A stretch of 64,000 bases of DNA from JBJELF01 sp051879015 (GCA_051879015.1 JBJELF010000046.1:1-64000), one strand, 5' to 3'; counted from the first letter of the stretch, positions 1 through 8,747 are shown. The notes: generated from the sequence alone by a model not told the origin. Made by a program: numbers and translations.

Positions 1-1
1 A

Positions 2-334
2 GGTCGATTTGAGTGGGTGAGGGATTATGCAGAGCTGCATGACAACGGGCGCAAGGTCATTCTAAGTCACTATCCAATTATGTGTTATAATGGGCAGTAT
101 CGCCGCAGCAAAAATGGAAATGCGACCACTTGGATGCTGTACGGCCATGTTCATGATACTATGGACCAGCGTTTGATGGATCAGTTTATCCAGATAACGC
201 AGCAGACATTGGTGAGACAGCAGAGGATTCCCTGTCAGATGATTAATTGCTTTTGTATGTATTCCAATTATGTGCCATTGACATTAGATGAATGGATTGT
301 ATTAACTCAAAAAAGCAAGTTGAAAAATATGTAA
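2..334 (+). CDS. Metallophosphoesterase, C-terminal part (partial)
   Basis: This is the C-terminal end of a calcineurin-like phosphoesterase. The frame is open from the first bases, so the true start lies before the window; the GTG at 17 is internal. Visible metal-site motifs are SHYPIM and LYGHVHDT (the GHxH motif), which in this family bind the two-metal centre that hydrolyses phosphomonoesters or diesters. The C-terminal tail contains several Cys and aromatic residues with no motif I recognise. The substrate cannot be told from the sequence. The gene is followed by an AT-rich regulatory stretch and the phosphate transport locus, but there is no evidence that it belongs to that locus. Confidence 0.8.
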   Translation, partial: GRFEWVRDYAELHDNGRKVILSHYPIMCYNGQYRRSKNGNATTWMLYGHVHDTMDQRLMDQFIQITQQTLVRQQRIPCQMINCFCMYSNYVPLTLDEWIVLTQKSKLKNM

Positions 335-340
335 AATAAT

Positions 341-405
341 TTTACATCTATTTTACACAAGAAGATAGTAGATTTTACTTAAGAGCGATATGTTATTGTT
401 ATAGT
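341..405 (+). promoter_or_regulatory. Pho-box-like direct repeats and promoter of the phosphate locus
   Basis: TTTACA occurs at 341-346 and 352-357, and TTTACT at 374-379, all on an 11-bp phase (363 is a degenerate position). This matches the known PhoP/PhoB architecture in Firmicutes of TT(A/C/T)ACA hexamers every 11 bp. Candidate -10 hexamers TATGTT (389-394) and TATAGT (400-405) lie just downstream, with no good -35, as expected for an activated promoter. A PhoB-like regulator is encoded about 2 kb downstream. Binding is inferred. Confidence 0.5.
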
Positions 406-514
406 TCAGCAGGCAAAGAAAAGGTTGATTACTGGCAACAGTTTGGATAACTGGCAGGTATGATATTTTAATTTATGGGCTGAATTGAATATCTATACTG
501 ATATATCATATATT

Positions 515-555
515 GATGATACCAGGGGTAAAATACCTTTTGACCCCAACATCAT
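515..555 (+). repeat. Short palindromic dispersed repeat, copy 1
   Basis: A 41-bp imperfect palindrome containing GATACCAGGGG and CCTTTTGACCCC. Its reverse complement is almost identical to the copy at 7686 and similar to 20251. It lies in the leader of the Na/Pi symporter gene, about 25 nt before the start codon. Confidence 0.7.
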
Positions 556-581
556 ATTGATAGCTTTTACGGAGGTAAAAC

Positions 582-2354
582 ATGGATCTTTTTAGTGTAT
601 TGGAGATGATTGGCGGCCTGGCATTGTTTTTGTTTGGTATGAATGTTATGAGCGATGGATTGGCGAAGGCATCGGGCGGTAAGCTAGAGCGTATATTGGA
701 AAAATTGACCGACAATCCAATCAAAGCAGTGGTTTTGGGTGCAGGGGTAACAGCGGTAATTCAATCTTCTTCGGCTACTACAGTTATGGTAGTCGGCTTT
801 GTTAATTCGGGTATTATGAAATTGACGCAGGCAATTGGAGTTATCATGGGTGCCAATATTGGTACAACAGTAACTTCATGGATTCTGTCTTTGTCTAGTT
901 TGGAGAGCAGCAATTTTTTTGTAAAATTACTGAAACCAACTTCGTTTTCCCCGGTGCTCGCCATGGTGGGTGTGATATTCATCATGTTTTGCAAGAGCAA
1001 AAAGAAAAAAGATATCGGTTAGATTTTGATTGGATTTGCTATTTTGATGACGGGTATGGATACTATGTCTGGAGCAGTCAAGCCATTGGCAAATGTACCA
1101 GAATTTACAGGTATATTGACCATGTTTTCTAATCCGTTGTTAGGCGTACTGACAGGAGCCGTGCTGACTGCTGTAATTCAAAGTTCTTCCGCTTCTGTCG
1201 GTATTTTGCAGGCTCTGTGTGTGACGGGAGCTGTTACCTATTCCACAGCGATTCCGATTATCATGGGACAGAACATTGGTACCTGTGTGACCGCTATGAT
1301 TTCTGCTGTAGGAGCCAGCAAAAATGCGAAAAGAGCAGCATTTGTACATTTATATTTCAACCTGATTGGTACGATCTTGTTTATGTTGGCATTTTATGGA
1401 ATCAATGCAGTCCTGTCATTCTCTTTTTTAAATACAGCAGCAGATGCCGCTGGCATTGCGGTTATTCACAGTGTCTTTAATGTGGTAGCTACATTGGTGT
1501 TGCTTCCATTCTCTAAGGTATTGGAGAGATTGGCTTGTCTGACGGTAAAGGATACGGCAGAGCGGGAGGCGGCTGTTGCACAGGAGAAGGAATTTAAGCT
1601 GTTGGATGTTCGTTTTTTGGAGTCTCCAGGATTTGCTATTGAACAATGCCGTCATGTCGCATTGCAGATGGCGAAGGAGACAAAAGAATCCATTGATTTA
1701 GCTATTTTGCTGTTATCTGGTTATAAAGAAGATGTGGCAGAGAGAGTCGCTGCGTTAGAAGATAATGTGGACCGCTATGAAGATGAGCTGGGAAGTTATC
1801 TAGTGAAATTGAGCAGCTATGATTTATCTTCGGAGGATAGCAGAAGTTTGTCTTTCCTGCTGCATTGCATCGGTGATTTTGAGCGAATTTCAGATCATGC
1901 AGTCAGCGTTAAAAATTCTGCAAAGGAAGTACATGATAAGAAGGAACATTTTTCTGATAAGGCGTTGGCGGAGTTAAATGTGTATACGAAGGCGATTAAG
2001 GATATTTTAGTCTTGGTCATTGAGAGTTTTGAGACCAACAATCTGGAACGAGCCAAGGAAGTAGAGCCATTGGAGGAAGCAATCGATGTTTTGAGTGCGG
2101 AACTGAAACAGCGTCATATTGAGCGATTGCGAGCAAATAAATGTTCCATTGAAATGGGTTTTGTGTTATCTGATTTGATTAATAGCTTTGAACGTGTGGC
2201 AGACCATTGCTCGAAAATCGCTGCATCCATGATTGAGATTAGCCAGGACGAATTTCAAATGCATGCTTATTTGGGTGATATCAAGGCAGATGAATTGGGT
2301 CTATTTCAGAAAAAATGGCAGGGTTATTTGAAGTCATATACCTTGCCTAAGTAG
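582..2354 (+). pseudogene. Na/Pi cotransporter (NptA/PhoU-domain family), interrupted by in-frame TAG
   Basis: The two halves, 582-1022 and 1026-2354, are in the same frame and are separated only by TAG at 1020-1022. Together they give one full-length protein of about 590 residues. The N-terminal half has membrane segments and the QSSSATT repeat; the second half has the matching QSSSAS repeat and then a PhoU-like helical domain. That is the normal arrangement for sodium-dependent phosphate symporters in Firmicutes. A good GGAGG at 570-574 precedes ATG 582. The second half has only a TTG at 1026 and no convincing ribosome site. A single-base nonsense change (for example GAG to TAG) is the simplest explanation; sequencing error is possible. 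The PhoBR-like pair follows after 11 bp. Confidence 0.8.
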
Positions 2355-2365
2355 GAGGTAAGAAA

Positions 2366-3037
2366 ATGGCTTGCATTTATGTAGTAGAAGATGACAAAAA
2401 TATTAGAGAAATTGAAATATACGCTCTGCAAAACAGCGGTTACGAAGTTGTTGGCTTTGCAAATGCCAAGGAGTTTTATAAGAAAATTAATGAAAAAGTT
2501 CCCAATTTGGTTCTTTTAGATATCATGCTTCCTGATGAAGATGGTTTAGACATTGTGATGCGGCTGCGAACCATGGCAGCAACCAAGCGTGTACCGATTA
2601 TTATGGTGACAGCCCGCACAACAGAGATTGATAAAGTCAAGGGTCTCAATATGGGTGCTGACGATTACTTAGGAAAACCTTTTGGTGTAATGGAGTTGAT
2701 TGCACGTGTCAAGGCAATGTTGCGCCGCAGTATGGATGAAGACGGTGAGCATATCTTGGAGCATAATCAGCTGCGCATGGACGAGGAAAAGAGAGAGGTC
2801 TATGTCAATAATGAATTGTGTGAGCTGACGTATAAGGAGTATGAACTGTGTAAATTGTTATTGAAAAATGCGGGCAATGTGATGACCAGAGATATTATTA
2901 TGGAGCGAATTTGGGGGATTGATTTCCAGGGAGAATCGAGAACTTTAGATATGCACATCAAAACCTTGCGCCAAAAATTGGGGGAAGCAGGCTCTATGAT
3001 TAAGACAGTGAGAAATGTAGGATATCGCATGGAGTAA
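2366..3037 (+). CDS. OmpR/PhoB-family response regulator
   Basis: A 223-residue two-domain regulator. The receiver domain (about 1-118) has the acidic pair ED at 8-9, phosphoacceptor Asp52 in LLDIMLPDEDG, the Thr/Ala switch in MVTARTTE and the conserved Lys in GKPFG. The winged-helix DNA-binding domain follows (about 130-223) with the LTYKEYELCKLL and MHIKTLRQKLG signatures. An AGGAGGT ribosome site sits just before ATG 2366. It is 11 bp after the phosphate symporter and 6 bp before a histidine kinase, so the three form one operon. PhoB/PhoP function in phosphate control is inferred from this context and the upstream Pho-box-like repeats. Confidence 0.9.
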   Translation: MACIYVVEDDKNIREIEIYALQNSGYEVVGFANAKEFYKKINEKVPNLVLLDIMLPDEDGLDIVMRLRTMAATKRVPIIMVTARTTEIDKVKGLNMGADDYLGKPFGVMELIARVKAMLRRSMDEDGEHILEHNQLRMDEEKREVYVNNELCELTYKEYELCKLLLKNAGNVMTRDIIMERIWGIDFQGESRTLDMHIKTLRQKLGEAGSMIKTVRNVGYRME

Positions 3038-3043
3038 GGAAGG

Positions 3044-4384
3044 ATGAAGAAAAAAATTCAAAAGCAGTTGTTGGTGTTGGCAGCGGTAGCTATTTTGTTT
3101 ACCGTAGTTTCGCTGGTGTTTGTATTTTATCATCAGTTTCAGAGACAGATGCTGTGGGATTTGAGAAGCTGTGCCGATATCATTGAGGGTGTGTTGGATG
3201 CGGTTCCAGCAGAAGAAAAAAGCTCTCTATTGGAATCCATGGGACAAGATTCTATCCGTATTACTTGGATTGATAAGGATGGAAATGTATTGTTTGACAA
3301 TGAGGCAGATGTTGGTACTATGGCGGATCACAGTACCCGTCCAGAGGTAAGAGATGCTATGGAGCAGGGTACAGGTGAGTCCATCCGTGTATCAGATACT
3401 ATGTCAAGAAATATGTTTTACTATGCACGGCAGCTTCAGGATGGAAGTGTTCTGCGTGTGGCAGCGGAGGCCAGCAGTGCTTGGGGAATTTTTCTGAGTG
3501 TTACGCCGGTCAGTATTCTATTGCTGTGTGTGTTAATTGGAATTTGTATTTTAATTGCACGCTTCATGACGCATAGTTTTGTGGGTGAAATTGAAAAAAT
3601 GGGTGAAAATATTGAAGATTTACATGAAAATGAAGTCTTTCCAGAATTAGCTCCCTTTGTTGAAAAAATTAGGCAGCAGCATCGGGATATTCTTAAAAAT
3701 GCGGATATGCGCCAGCAATTTACTGCCAATGTTTCCCATGAATTAAAGACACCGCTGACCGCTATTTCGGGATACTCTGAATTAATTGAAAATCAAATGG
3801 TTCCAGAAAGCGAGATTCCTCGATTTGCCAAGGAAATTCATCGCAGTGCCAATCGATTGTTGACCTTGATTAATGATATTATCAAGTTGTCTGAATTGGA
3901 CTCGATTGATAATCAGGTAATTCTTCAAAAGCAGGATTTGTATCAAGCAGTTTGTCAGTGTGTGGAGCAGCTGCAGATTAATGCCCAAAATCGCAATATC
4001 AGCCTGTATGTGACGGGCAATACTTGTTATATCAATGCCAATAAAGAAATGCTTGATGAAGTAATTTTTAATCTCTGTGACAATGCAATCCGCTACAATA
4101 ATGATGGTGGAAGTGTGTATGTTTCTGCAGAACAAACGGAAAATGAAGTTATTTTGCGTGTGAAGGATACAGGAATTGGAATTGCACCAAGGCATCAAAA
4201 ACATATTTTTGAGCGCTTCTATCGTGTGGATAAGAGTCGTTCTAAGTCAACTGGAGGTACAGGATTGGGTCTTGCCATTGTCAAGCACATTGTGGCTCAG
4301 CATGGAGCGGAAATGAGCTTAGTGAGTGAGGAAGGAAAAGGCACTGAGATTACGATTAAGTTTATGAAGTATGAAGAAGTGTGA
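3044..4384 (+). CDS. PhoR-like sensor histidine kinase
   Basis: A 446-residue membrane histidine kinase. TM1 is at about 9-29 and TM2 at about 150-174, enclosing an extracytoplasmic sensor of about 120 residues. A short linker then leads to the dimerisation helix with His232 in VSHELKTPLTAISGYSE, an N box (FNLCDNAIRYNN) and G boxes (VKDTGIGIAP, GGTGLGLAIVKHI). All catalytic motifs are present, so it should autophosphorylate and pass phosphate to the regulator encoded 6 bp upstream. Known PhoR proteins often carry PAS/HAMP modules; none is obvious here beyond the linker. Its link to phosphate rests on the neighbouring symporter. Confidence 0.88.
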   Translation: MKKKIQKQLLVLAAVAILFTVVSLVFVFYHQFQRQMLWDLRSCADIIEGVLDAVPAEEKSSLLESMGQDSIRITWIDKDGNVLFDNEADVGTMADHSTRPEVRDAMEQGTGESIRVSDTMSRNMFYYARQLQDGSVLRVAAEASSAWGIFLSVTPVSILLLCVLIGICILIARFMTHSFVGEIEKMGENIEDLHENEVFPELAPFVEKIRQQHRDILKNADMRQQFTANVSHELKTPLTAISGYSELIENQMVPESEIPRFAKEIHRSANRLLTLINDIIKLSELDSIDNQVILQKQDLYQAVCQCVEQLQINAQNRNISLYVTGNTCYINANKEMLDEVIFNLCDNAIRYNNDGGSVYVSAEQTENEVILRVKDTGIGIAPRHQKHIFERFYRVDKSRSKSTGGTGLGLAIVKHIVAQHGAEMSLVSEEGKGTEITIKFMKYEEV

Positions 4385-4516
4385 ATTTTTTTTGTCTTTG
4401 TTGTATATTTGGCAAAAATACAGTACAATGGTTCTGATTATTAAAAGATAGGTGATGATTCCACTAATATTTTATGTTTGAGATTGGATCATTACAAAAA
4501 GATGGAGGACCGTTGG

Positions 4517-4789
4517 ATGAAGAAAAAAAAATTACCTTTGTGGAAGCGTATTTTAACATTTGGATTGGATGCAGGCGTAATCATTGGTGTAATTGTAGTG
4601 ATTGGTGACCTGTTGGAGAAGATTTGGGCTTGGTGTCAGCTGGATTTAGTGGAAGCTGGCTCGGAGGAGGCTCTGGAAATTCAGGAGGCGCTAGCAAACA
4701 GCATTGGTTGGGGCGGATATATTGGATTTGTTATTTTTGTGGCAGCTGTGATTTTAATTCACAAATGGATCAAAGTACCATTTCTGTAA
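4517..4789 (+). CDS. Small two-TM membrane protein, unknown function
   Basis: I do not recognise a family. The 90-residue product starts MKKKKLPLWKR and has two hydrophobic segments (about 12-33 and 65-85) joined by an acidic loop (EAGSEEALEIQEA), so both ends are probably cytoplasmic. ATG 4517 is chosen because GGAGG lies at 4504-4508, 8 nt upstream; a longer in-frame start at 4478 lacks a ribosome site. It follows the histidine kinase by about 130 bp and has the size and topology of an RDD-like or accessory membrane protein, but that is only a guess. Confidence 0.65.
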   Translation: MKKKKLPLWKRILTFGLDAGVIIGVIVVIGDLLEKIWAWCQLDLVEAGSEEALEIQEALANSIGWGGYIGFVIFVAAVILIHKWIKVPFL

Positions 4790-5101
4790 GATAAGTCCAT
4801 AATTAAAAACTCTTCATTTGTCGTAAGCAGAAATCTGCTGATGTCTGTACATATTAGGTCGTGTATAGTTCACAATTAGTCCATAGAACATGATAAAAAA
4901 CAGTTGACAATCAGATAAAAAAGTTCTATGATTTTGACAAATAGTAATGATTCGGTTAGCAGTATCGAGAGATAGGTTCCATAGTAAACGCACATGTCTG
5001 CTTCACAGGCGGCAGACTAAAATTCTATCATCTTTGATGACGGATAGGAATTTTGAGCTGACTGAAAATTACGATAAATCATGTTGTGGAGGCAGATTAT
5101 T
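4790..5101 (+). promoter_or_regulatory. ilvE promoter and structured 5' leader
   Basis: A near-consensus sigma-A promoter has TTGACA at 4904-4909, a 17-bp spacer and TATGAT at 4927-4932. Transcription would begin near 4939 and leave a leader of about 160 nt. The leader holds a stem GTCTGC/GCAGAC (about 4994-5012) and a longer inverted repeat AAAATTCTATC / GATAGGAATTTT (about 5018-5055). There is no T-box GGTGG motif and no convincing leader peptide. The hairpins may attenuate ilvE, but the signal is unknown. Confidence 0.6.
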
Positions 5102-6127
5102 ATGGATAAGAAAAATATTGACTGGTCCAGTTTAGGATTCGGTTACATTGTAACAGACAAAAGATACATTTCCAACTTCAAAGATGGAGCATGGGATGAG
5201 GGTACATTGAGTTCTGACCCAATGGTAGTAATCAGCGAGTGTGCAGGTGTATTGCAGTATGCTCAGACTGTATTTGAAGGTTTAAAGGCATATACTACAG
5301 AGGATGGTCATATTGTATGTTTCCGTCCTGACCTAAATGCAAGCCGTATGGCATCATCTGCAGCCAGATTGGAAATGCCAGTTTTCCCAGAAGACCGTTT
5401 TATTGATGCAGTTACTCAGGTAGTAGCAGCTAATGCAGATTATGTACCACCATATGGTTCTGGTGCTACTTTGTATATTCGTCCTTATATGTTTGGCTCA
5501 AATCCAGTTATCGGAGTAAAGCCAGCAAGTGAGTATCAGTTCCGTGTATTCTGTACCCCAGTTGGACCATATTTTAAGGGTGGAGCAAAGCCAATTACTA
5601 TTCGCGTTTGCGATTTTGACCGTGCGGCACCACGTGGAACTGGCCATATCAAGGCTGGTTTGAACTATGCAATGAGCTTACATGCTATCGTTACTGCTCA
5701 TGAGGAAGGCTATGATGAGAATATGTATCTTGATTCTGCTACCAGAACAAATGTAGAAGAGACTGGCGGAGCTAACTTCTTGTTTGTCACAAAAGACGGT
5801 ACAGTTGTTACGCCAAAGTCTTCCACAATTTTGCCATCTATTACCAGACGTTCTTTGATTTATGTGGCAGAGCATTATCTTGGATTGAGGGTAGAGGAGA
5901 GAGTTGTTCCATTTGAGGAAGTAAAAGATATGGCAGAATGTGGTCTTTGCGGTACTGCAGCTGTTATTTCTCCAGTCGGTAAGATTGTAGACCATGGCAA
6001 GGAAATCTGCTTGCCAAGCGGTATGGAGAAGATGGGACCTGTTACTCAGAAGTTGTATGAGACTTTGACAGGAATTCAGATGGGTCGCATTGAAGCTCCG
6101 GATGGTTGGATTAAGGTGATTAAGTAA
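5102..6127 (+). CDS. ilvE: Branched-chain amino acid aminotransferase
   Basis: A class IV, PLP-dependent aminotransferase of 341 residues. It makes leucine, isoleucine and valine from their 2-oxo acids with glutamate, in the cytoplasm. The PLP-binding Lys184 lies in GHIKAGLNYAMS, and the family motifs QTVFEGLKAY, TLYIRPYMFG and EETGGANFLFV are present. Length is typical of the eukaryote-like/BCAT II group. ATG 5102 has GGAGG at 5088-5092; an earlier in-frame start at 5081 has none. It is monocistronic: its own promoter lies at 4904 and a strong terminator follows at 6150. Confidence 0.93.
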   Translation: MDKKNIDWSSLGFGYIVTDKRYISNFKDGAWDEGTLSSDPMVVISECAGVLQYAQTVFEGLKAYTTEDGHIVCFRPDLNASRMASSAARLEMPVFPEDRFIDAVTQVVAANADYVPPYGSGATLYIRPYMFGSNPVIGVKPASEYQFRVFCTPVGPYFKGGAKPITIRVCDFDRAAPRGTGHIKAGLNYAMSLHAIVTAHEEGYDENMYLDSATRTNVEETGGANFLFVTKDGTVVTPKSSTILPSITRRSLIYVAEHYLGLRVEERVVPFEEVKDMAECGLCGTAAVISPVGKIVDHGKEICLPSGMEKMGPVTQKLYETLTGIQMGRIEAPDGWIKVIK

Positions 6128-6149
6128 AAATAGTTTTGCACAATAGATG

Positions 6150-6177
6150 GGGGATTCGTTGGAATCCCCTATTTTTT
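6150..6177 (+). terminator. Rho-independent terminator after ilvE
   Basis: Perfect stem GGGGATTC / GAATCCCC with a GTTG loop, followed by a T run at 6172-6177. Confidence 0.9.
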
Positions 6178-6351
6178 AAAAAAAATTTAAAAAAATAGTA
6201 TTGACTATTTACATTATATTTAATATAATATTTAATTGCCTATGTTTATCGGGAACAAAAGGTGAAAGATACATCAATAGTAAGAGGAAAGTCCTAGAAC
6301 AAATATGGGTGCGAAACTACAAAGAGGCTGTTTCAGAAAGGAAAAATGCTG

Positions 6352-7479
6352 ATGGAAAAGAGTGTATTAGCAGAACGTTTGAATAAGCTGGTTGAACTCG
6401 GCATGAAGAAGAACAAAACGCTTGACTTAAATGACATCAATGATTTCTTCGCAAATGATACTTTGACTCCAGAGGAAATGGAGCATGTATACAATTATCT
6501 TGAGAAAAAGAAAATTGATGTGCTGCGAGTAATGAATGATGAGCTGACACTTGATGAAAGTCTGTTGTTAGACAAAGATGATGGACTGGACTTTGTAGAA
6601 AATGAGGAAGAAGAGATTGACTTAAATTCCATTGATTTATTAGATGGAATTGGTACGGAAGATCCTGTGCGTATGTACTTGAAGGAAATCGGTACTGTGC
6701 CTCTTTTGACGGCAGAGGAAGAAATCGAGTTAGCTAAGCGCAAGGCGGCAGGAGATACCAGAGCAAAAGATCGTCTGATTGAAGCCAATCTTCGTTTGGT
6801 AGTGAGCATTGCGAAGCGTTATACTGGTCGAGGAATGAGCTTTCTGGATTTAGTACAGGAAGGAAACCTTGGACTGATTAAGGGCGTAGAGAAATTTGAC
6901 TATACCAAAGGATATAAGTTGAGTACTTATGCAACATGGTGGATTCGTCAGTCTGTGACACGTGCATTGGCGGACCAGGCTCGTACCATCCGAGTACCTG
7001 TACATATGGTGGAAACCATCAATAAAATGTCGAAGATGCAGCGTAAATTAACTTTGGATTTAGGCTATGAACCATCAACGGCGGAGTTGGCTAAGGCTTT
7101 GGACATGAGCGAAGAGAAGGTTATGGAGATTATGCAGATTGCCAGAGAACCTGCATCATTGGAGACACCAATTGGAGAGGAAGATGATTCTAATCTGGGC
7201 GATTTCGTCGCAGACAGCAAGTCTGTGACTCCGGAAGGAAATGTAGAGACTGTGATGCTCAAAGAGCATATCGACCAGTTGTTGGGAGATTTAAAAGAGC
7301 GAGAGCGTCAGGTTATTGTACTTCGCTTCGGACTGCTGGATGGTCATCCACGTACCTTGGAGGATGTAGGCAAGGAATTTAATGTAACTCGTGAGCGTAT
7401 TCGTCAGATTGAGGCGAAGGCGCTTCGTAAGCTGAGAAATCCTGTCAGAAGTAAAAAAATCAGAGACTTTCTTAATTGA
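6352..7479 (+). CDS. rpoD: Primary sigma factor (sigma 70 / sigma A)
   Basis: A 375-residue housekeeping sigma factor that directs RNA polymerase to TTGACA/TATAAT promoters such as those seen throughout this window. Region 1.1 is at the N terminus and an acidic stretch follows. Region 1.2 (DPVRMYLKEIGTVPLL), region 2 (RLVVSIAKRYTGRGMSFLDL, YATWWIRQSVTRA), region 3 (RTIRVPVHM) and region 4 (LEDVGKEFNVTRERIRQIE) follow. Two ATGs are possible, 6346 and 6352; AAAGG at 6337-6341 gives better spacing to 6352. dnaG, commonly next to rpoD in Firmicutes, is not adjacent here: ilvE precedes it, and a terminator follows. Confidence 0.95.
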   Translation: MEKSVLAERLNKLVELGMKKNKTLDLNDINDFFANDTLTPEEMEHVYNYLEKKKIDVLRVMNDELTLDESLLLDKDDGLDFVENEEEEIDLNSIDLLDGIGTEDPVRMYLKEIGTVPLLTAEEEIELAKRKAAGDTRAKDRLIEANLRLVVSIAKRYTGRGMSFLDLVQEGNLGLIKGVEKFDYTKGYKLSTYATWWIRQSVTRALADQARTIRVPVHMVETINKMSKMQRKLTLDLGYEPSTAELAKALDMSEEKVMEIMQIAREPASLETPIGEEDDSNLGDFVADSKSVTPEGNVETVMLKEHIDQLLGDLKERERQVIVLRFGLLDGHPRTLEDVGKEFNVTRERIRQIEAKALRKLRNPVRSKKIRDFLN

Positions 7480-7530
7480 GATAATGATTTTGTTATTTCA
7501 ATTGTTATTAATTGTTGGTAATTAAGCTTC

Positions 7531-7568
7531 AAAAGATACCGGGAGGAAAACCTCTGCGGTATCTTTTT
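7531..7568 (+). terminator. Terminator after rpoD
   Basis: Stem AAAGATACCG / CGGTATCTTT with an inner GGAGG..CCTC stem and a closing T run to 7568. Confidence 0.85.
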
Positions 7569-7685
7569 GATGCGGAAGATAGTAGAACTTAGATAATGAG
7601 AGCAAAGAATGTAATTGAGTACTATGAGCAGTCAATTTCTAATGTAAAGTTATTTAAATGTGAATTTATATTACTTTTTTATAGC

Positions 7686-7868
7686 ATGATGTTGGGGTCA
7701 AAAGGTATTTTGACCCCTTGATACCTGATTGCTCCGCACGTTGTGCTCTCGCAATCCAAAAACATTCGAAATCCGCCCGATTTGGGCTACTTTCTCATGT
7801 TTTGGCGGGTCCCAAAGTCATACCTGTTTATGCAAGCATGAAAGGTATGACCTTTTGACCCTGGTATT
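7686..7868 (+). repeat. Composite structured intergenic repeat element (~180 bp)
   Basis: The 424-bp gap between rpoD and queH is largely filled by this element. Its left part (7686-7726) is a palindrome matching the 515 and 20251 copies. The middle holds GATTGC (7727-7732) paired with GCAATC (7751-7756) around an inner stem GCAC/GTGC (7736-7746). The right part (7805-7868) is a hairpin with AAAGTCATACCTG and a closing CCTTTTGACCCTGGTAT, matching the 22964 copy. The middle module recurs at 41186. No open reading frame is present, so it resembles a MITE or structured RNA element. Confidence 0.7.
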
Positions 7869-7903
7869 ATAACATATATTAAGACAATGGAATGGAGATT
7901 AAA

Positions 7904-8554
7904 GTGCAAAAAATAAATTATCAGAAATGTCTGGAAAAGACCATTGAGCAGGAGCAGAAAGCACAGAGAGTGCCAACCTTATTTTTGCATAGCTGTTGTG
8001 CACCCTGCAGCAGTTATGTATTGGAATACTTATCTCAGTATTTTCGTATTACTGTTTTTTACTATAATCCCAATATTACAGAGAAGGAAGAATATAAAAA
8101 ACGTGTGGAAGAAATTAATCGTCTGGTTCATGAGATGCAGGGTGTTTATCCAATCCAATTGATTGAAGGAAATTATGAGCCAGAGCGTTTTTTTCAGATG
8201 GCAAAAGGGTTAGAGAACGAGCCGGAAGGTGGTGAACGCTGTTTTGGCTGTTATCGACTTCGTCTGGAAGAGTCTGCTAAGTGGGCAAAGGAAAAGAAAT
8301 TTGATTATTTTACTACCACTTTGTCCATCAGTCCGATGAAAAACGCTGAGAAATTAAATGAAATTGGAGCAGAGTTGGCAGAAAAGTATCAAATTTCATG
8401 GTTGTTTTCTGATTTTAAAAAGAAAAATGGCTATAAACGTTCGGTGGAACTGTCACAAGAATATCATCTGTATCGACAAAATTATTGTGGATGTGGATTT
8501 TCTAAGGCGCAGGCGATGCGTGACCGTAATTTGGTAGCAAGTGTTATGAAGTAA
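7904..8554 (+). CDS. queH: Epoxyqueuosine reductase QueH
   Basis: A 216-residue member of the QueH (DUF208) family, which performs the last step of queuosine tRNA modification by reducing epoxyqueuosine with an iron-sulfur centre. The Cys motifs are all visible: SCCAPCSS near the N terminus, CFGCYRLR in the middle and NYCGCGFS near the C terminus. The conserved TTTLSISPMKN and LFSDFKKKNGYKRS segments are present too. GTG 7904 is preferred over ATG 7892, because TGGAG lies 6 nt before the GTG and MQKINYQK matches family N termini. No other queuosine gene is adjacent. Confidence 0.88.
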   Translation: MQKINYQKCLEKTIEQEQKAQRVPTLFLHSCCAPCSSYVLEYLSQYFRITVFYYNPNITEKEEYKKRVEEINRLVHEMQGVYPIQLIEGNYEPERFFQMAKGLENEPEGGERCFGCYRLRLEESAKWAKEKKFDYFTTTLSISPMKNAEKLNEIGAELAEKYQISWLFSDFKKKNGYKRSVELSQEYHLYRQNYCGCGFSKAQAMRDRNLVASVMK

Positions 8555-8587
8555 AAAGGTAAGTTTTTGATTTGCGTAGAGTGGGGA

Positions 8588-8666
8588 AATGCGTTGTCCT
8601 ATCTGGAAGCAGACGATAGGAAATTAATGTGCCTGCGACAGATAGGGTAATCGCATTGCTGTTTTT
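8588..8666 (+). terminator. Nested hairpin with T run after queH (terminator or small RNA)
   Basis: Two nested stems, AATGCG (8588-8593)/CGCATT (8652-8657) and CCTATCTG (8598-8605)/CAGATAGG (8639-8646), are followed by a T run at 8662-8666. The loop is larger than in a simple terminator and holds its own small hairpin. Confidence 0.5.
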
Positions 8667-8703
8667 AAGTAGACTTTGTCCTTAATAAGAATGGAAAAAA
8701 TTC

Positions 8704-8732
8704 TTGACAAGTTTCCTGTAGTAGCGTATAAT
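8704..8732 (+). promoter_or_regulatory. tRNA-Leu promoter
   Basis: TTGACA at 8704-8709 and TATAAT at 8727-8732 with a 17-bp spacer; both hexamers are exact consensus. The mature tRNA starts 16 nt downstream. Confidence 0.92.
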
Positions 8733-8747
8733 AAATGTGTTCGGTTT

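Noticed and set aside
1020..1022. TAG as pyrrolysine or readthrough codon
   Set aside because: No pyl genes or recoding structure seen; a nonsense mutation is simpler.
4947..5135. 62-aa open frame in the ilvE leader
   Set aside because: No ribosome site, overlaps the ilvE start in another frame, and no run of branched-chain codons, so not a leader peptide.
7686..7868. CRISPR array
   Set aside because: Repeats are single palindromes, not regularly spaced direct repeats with unique spacers; no array seen in the window.
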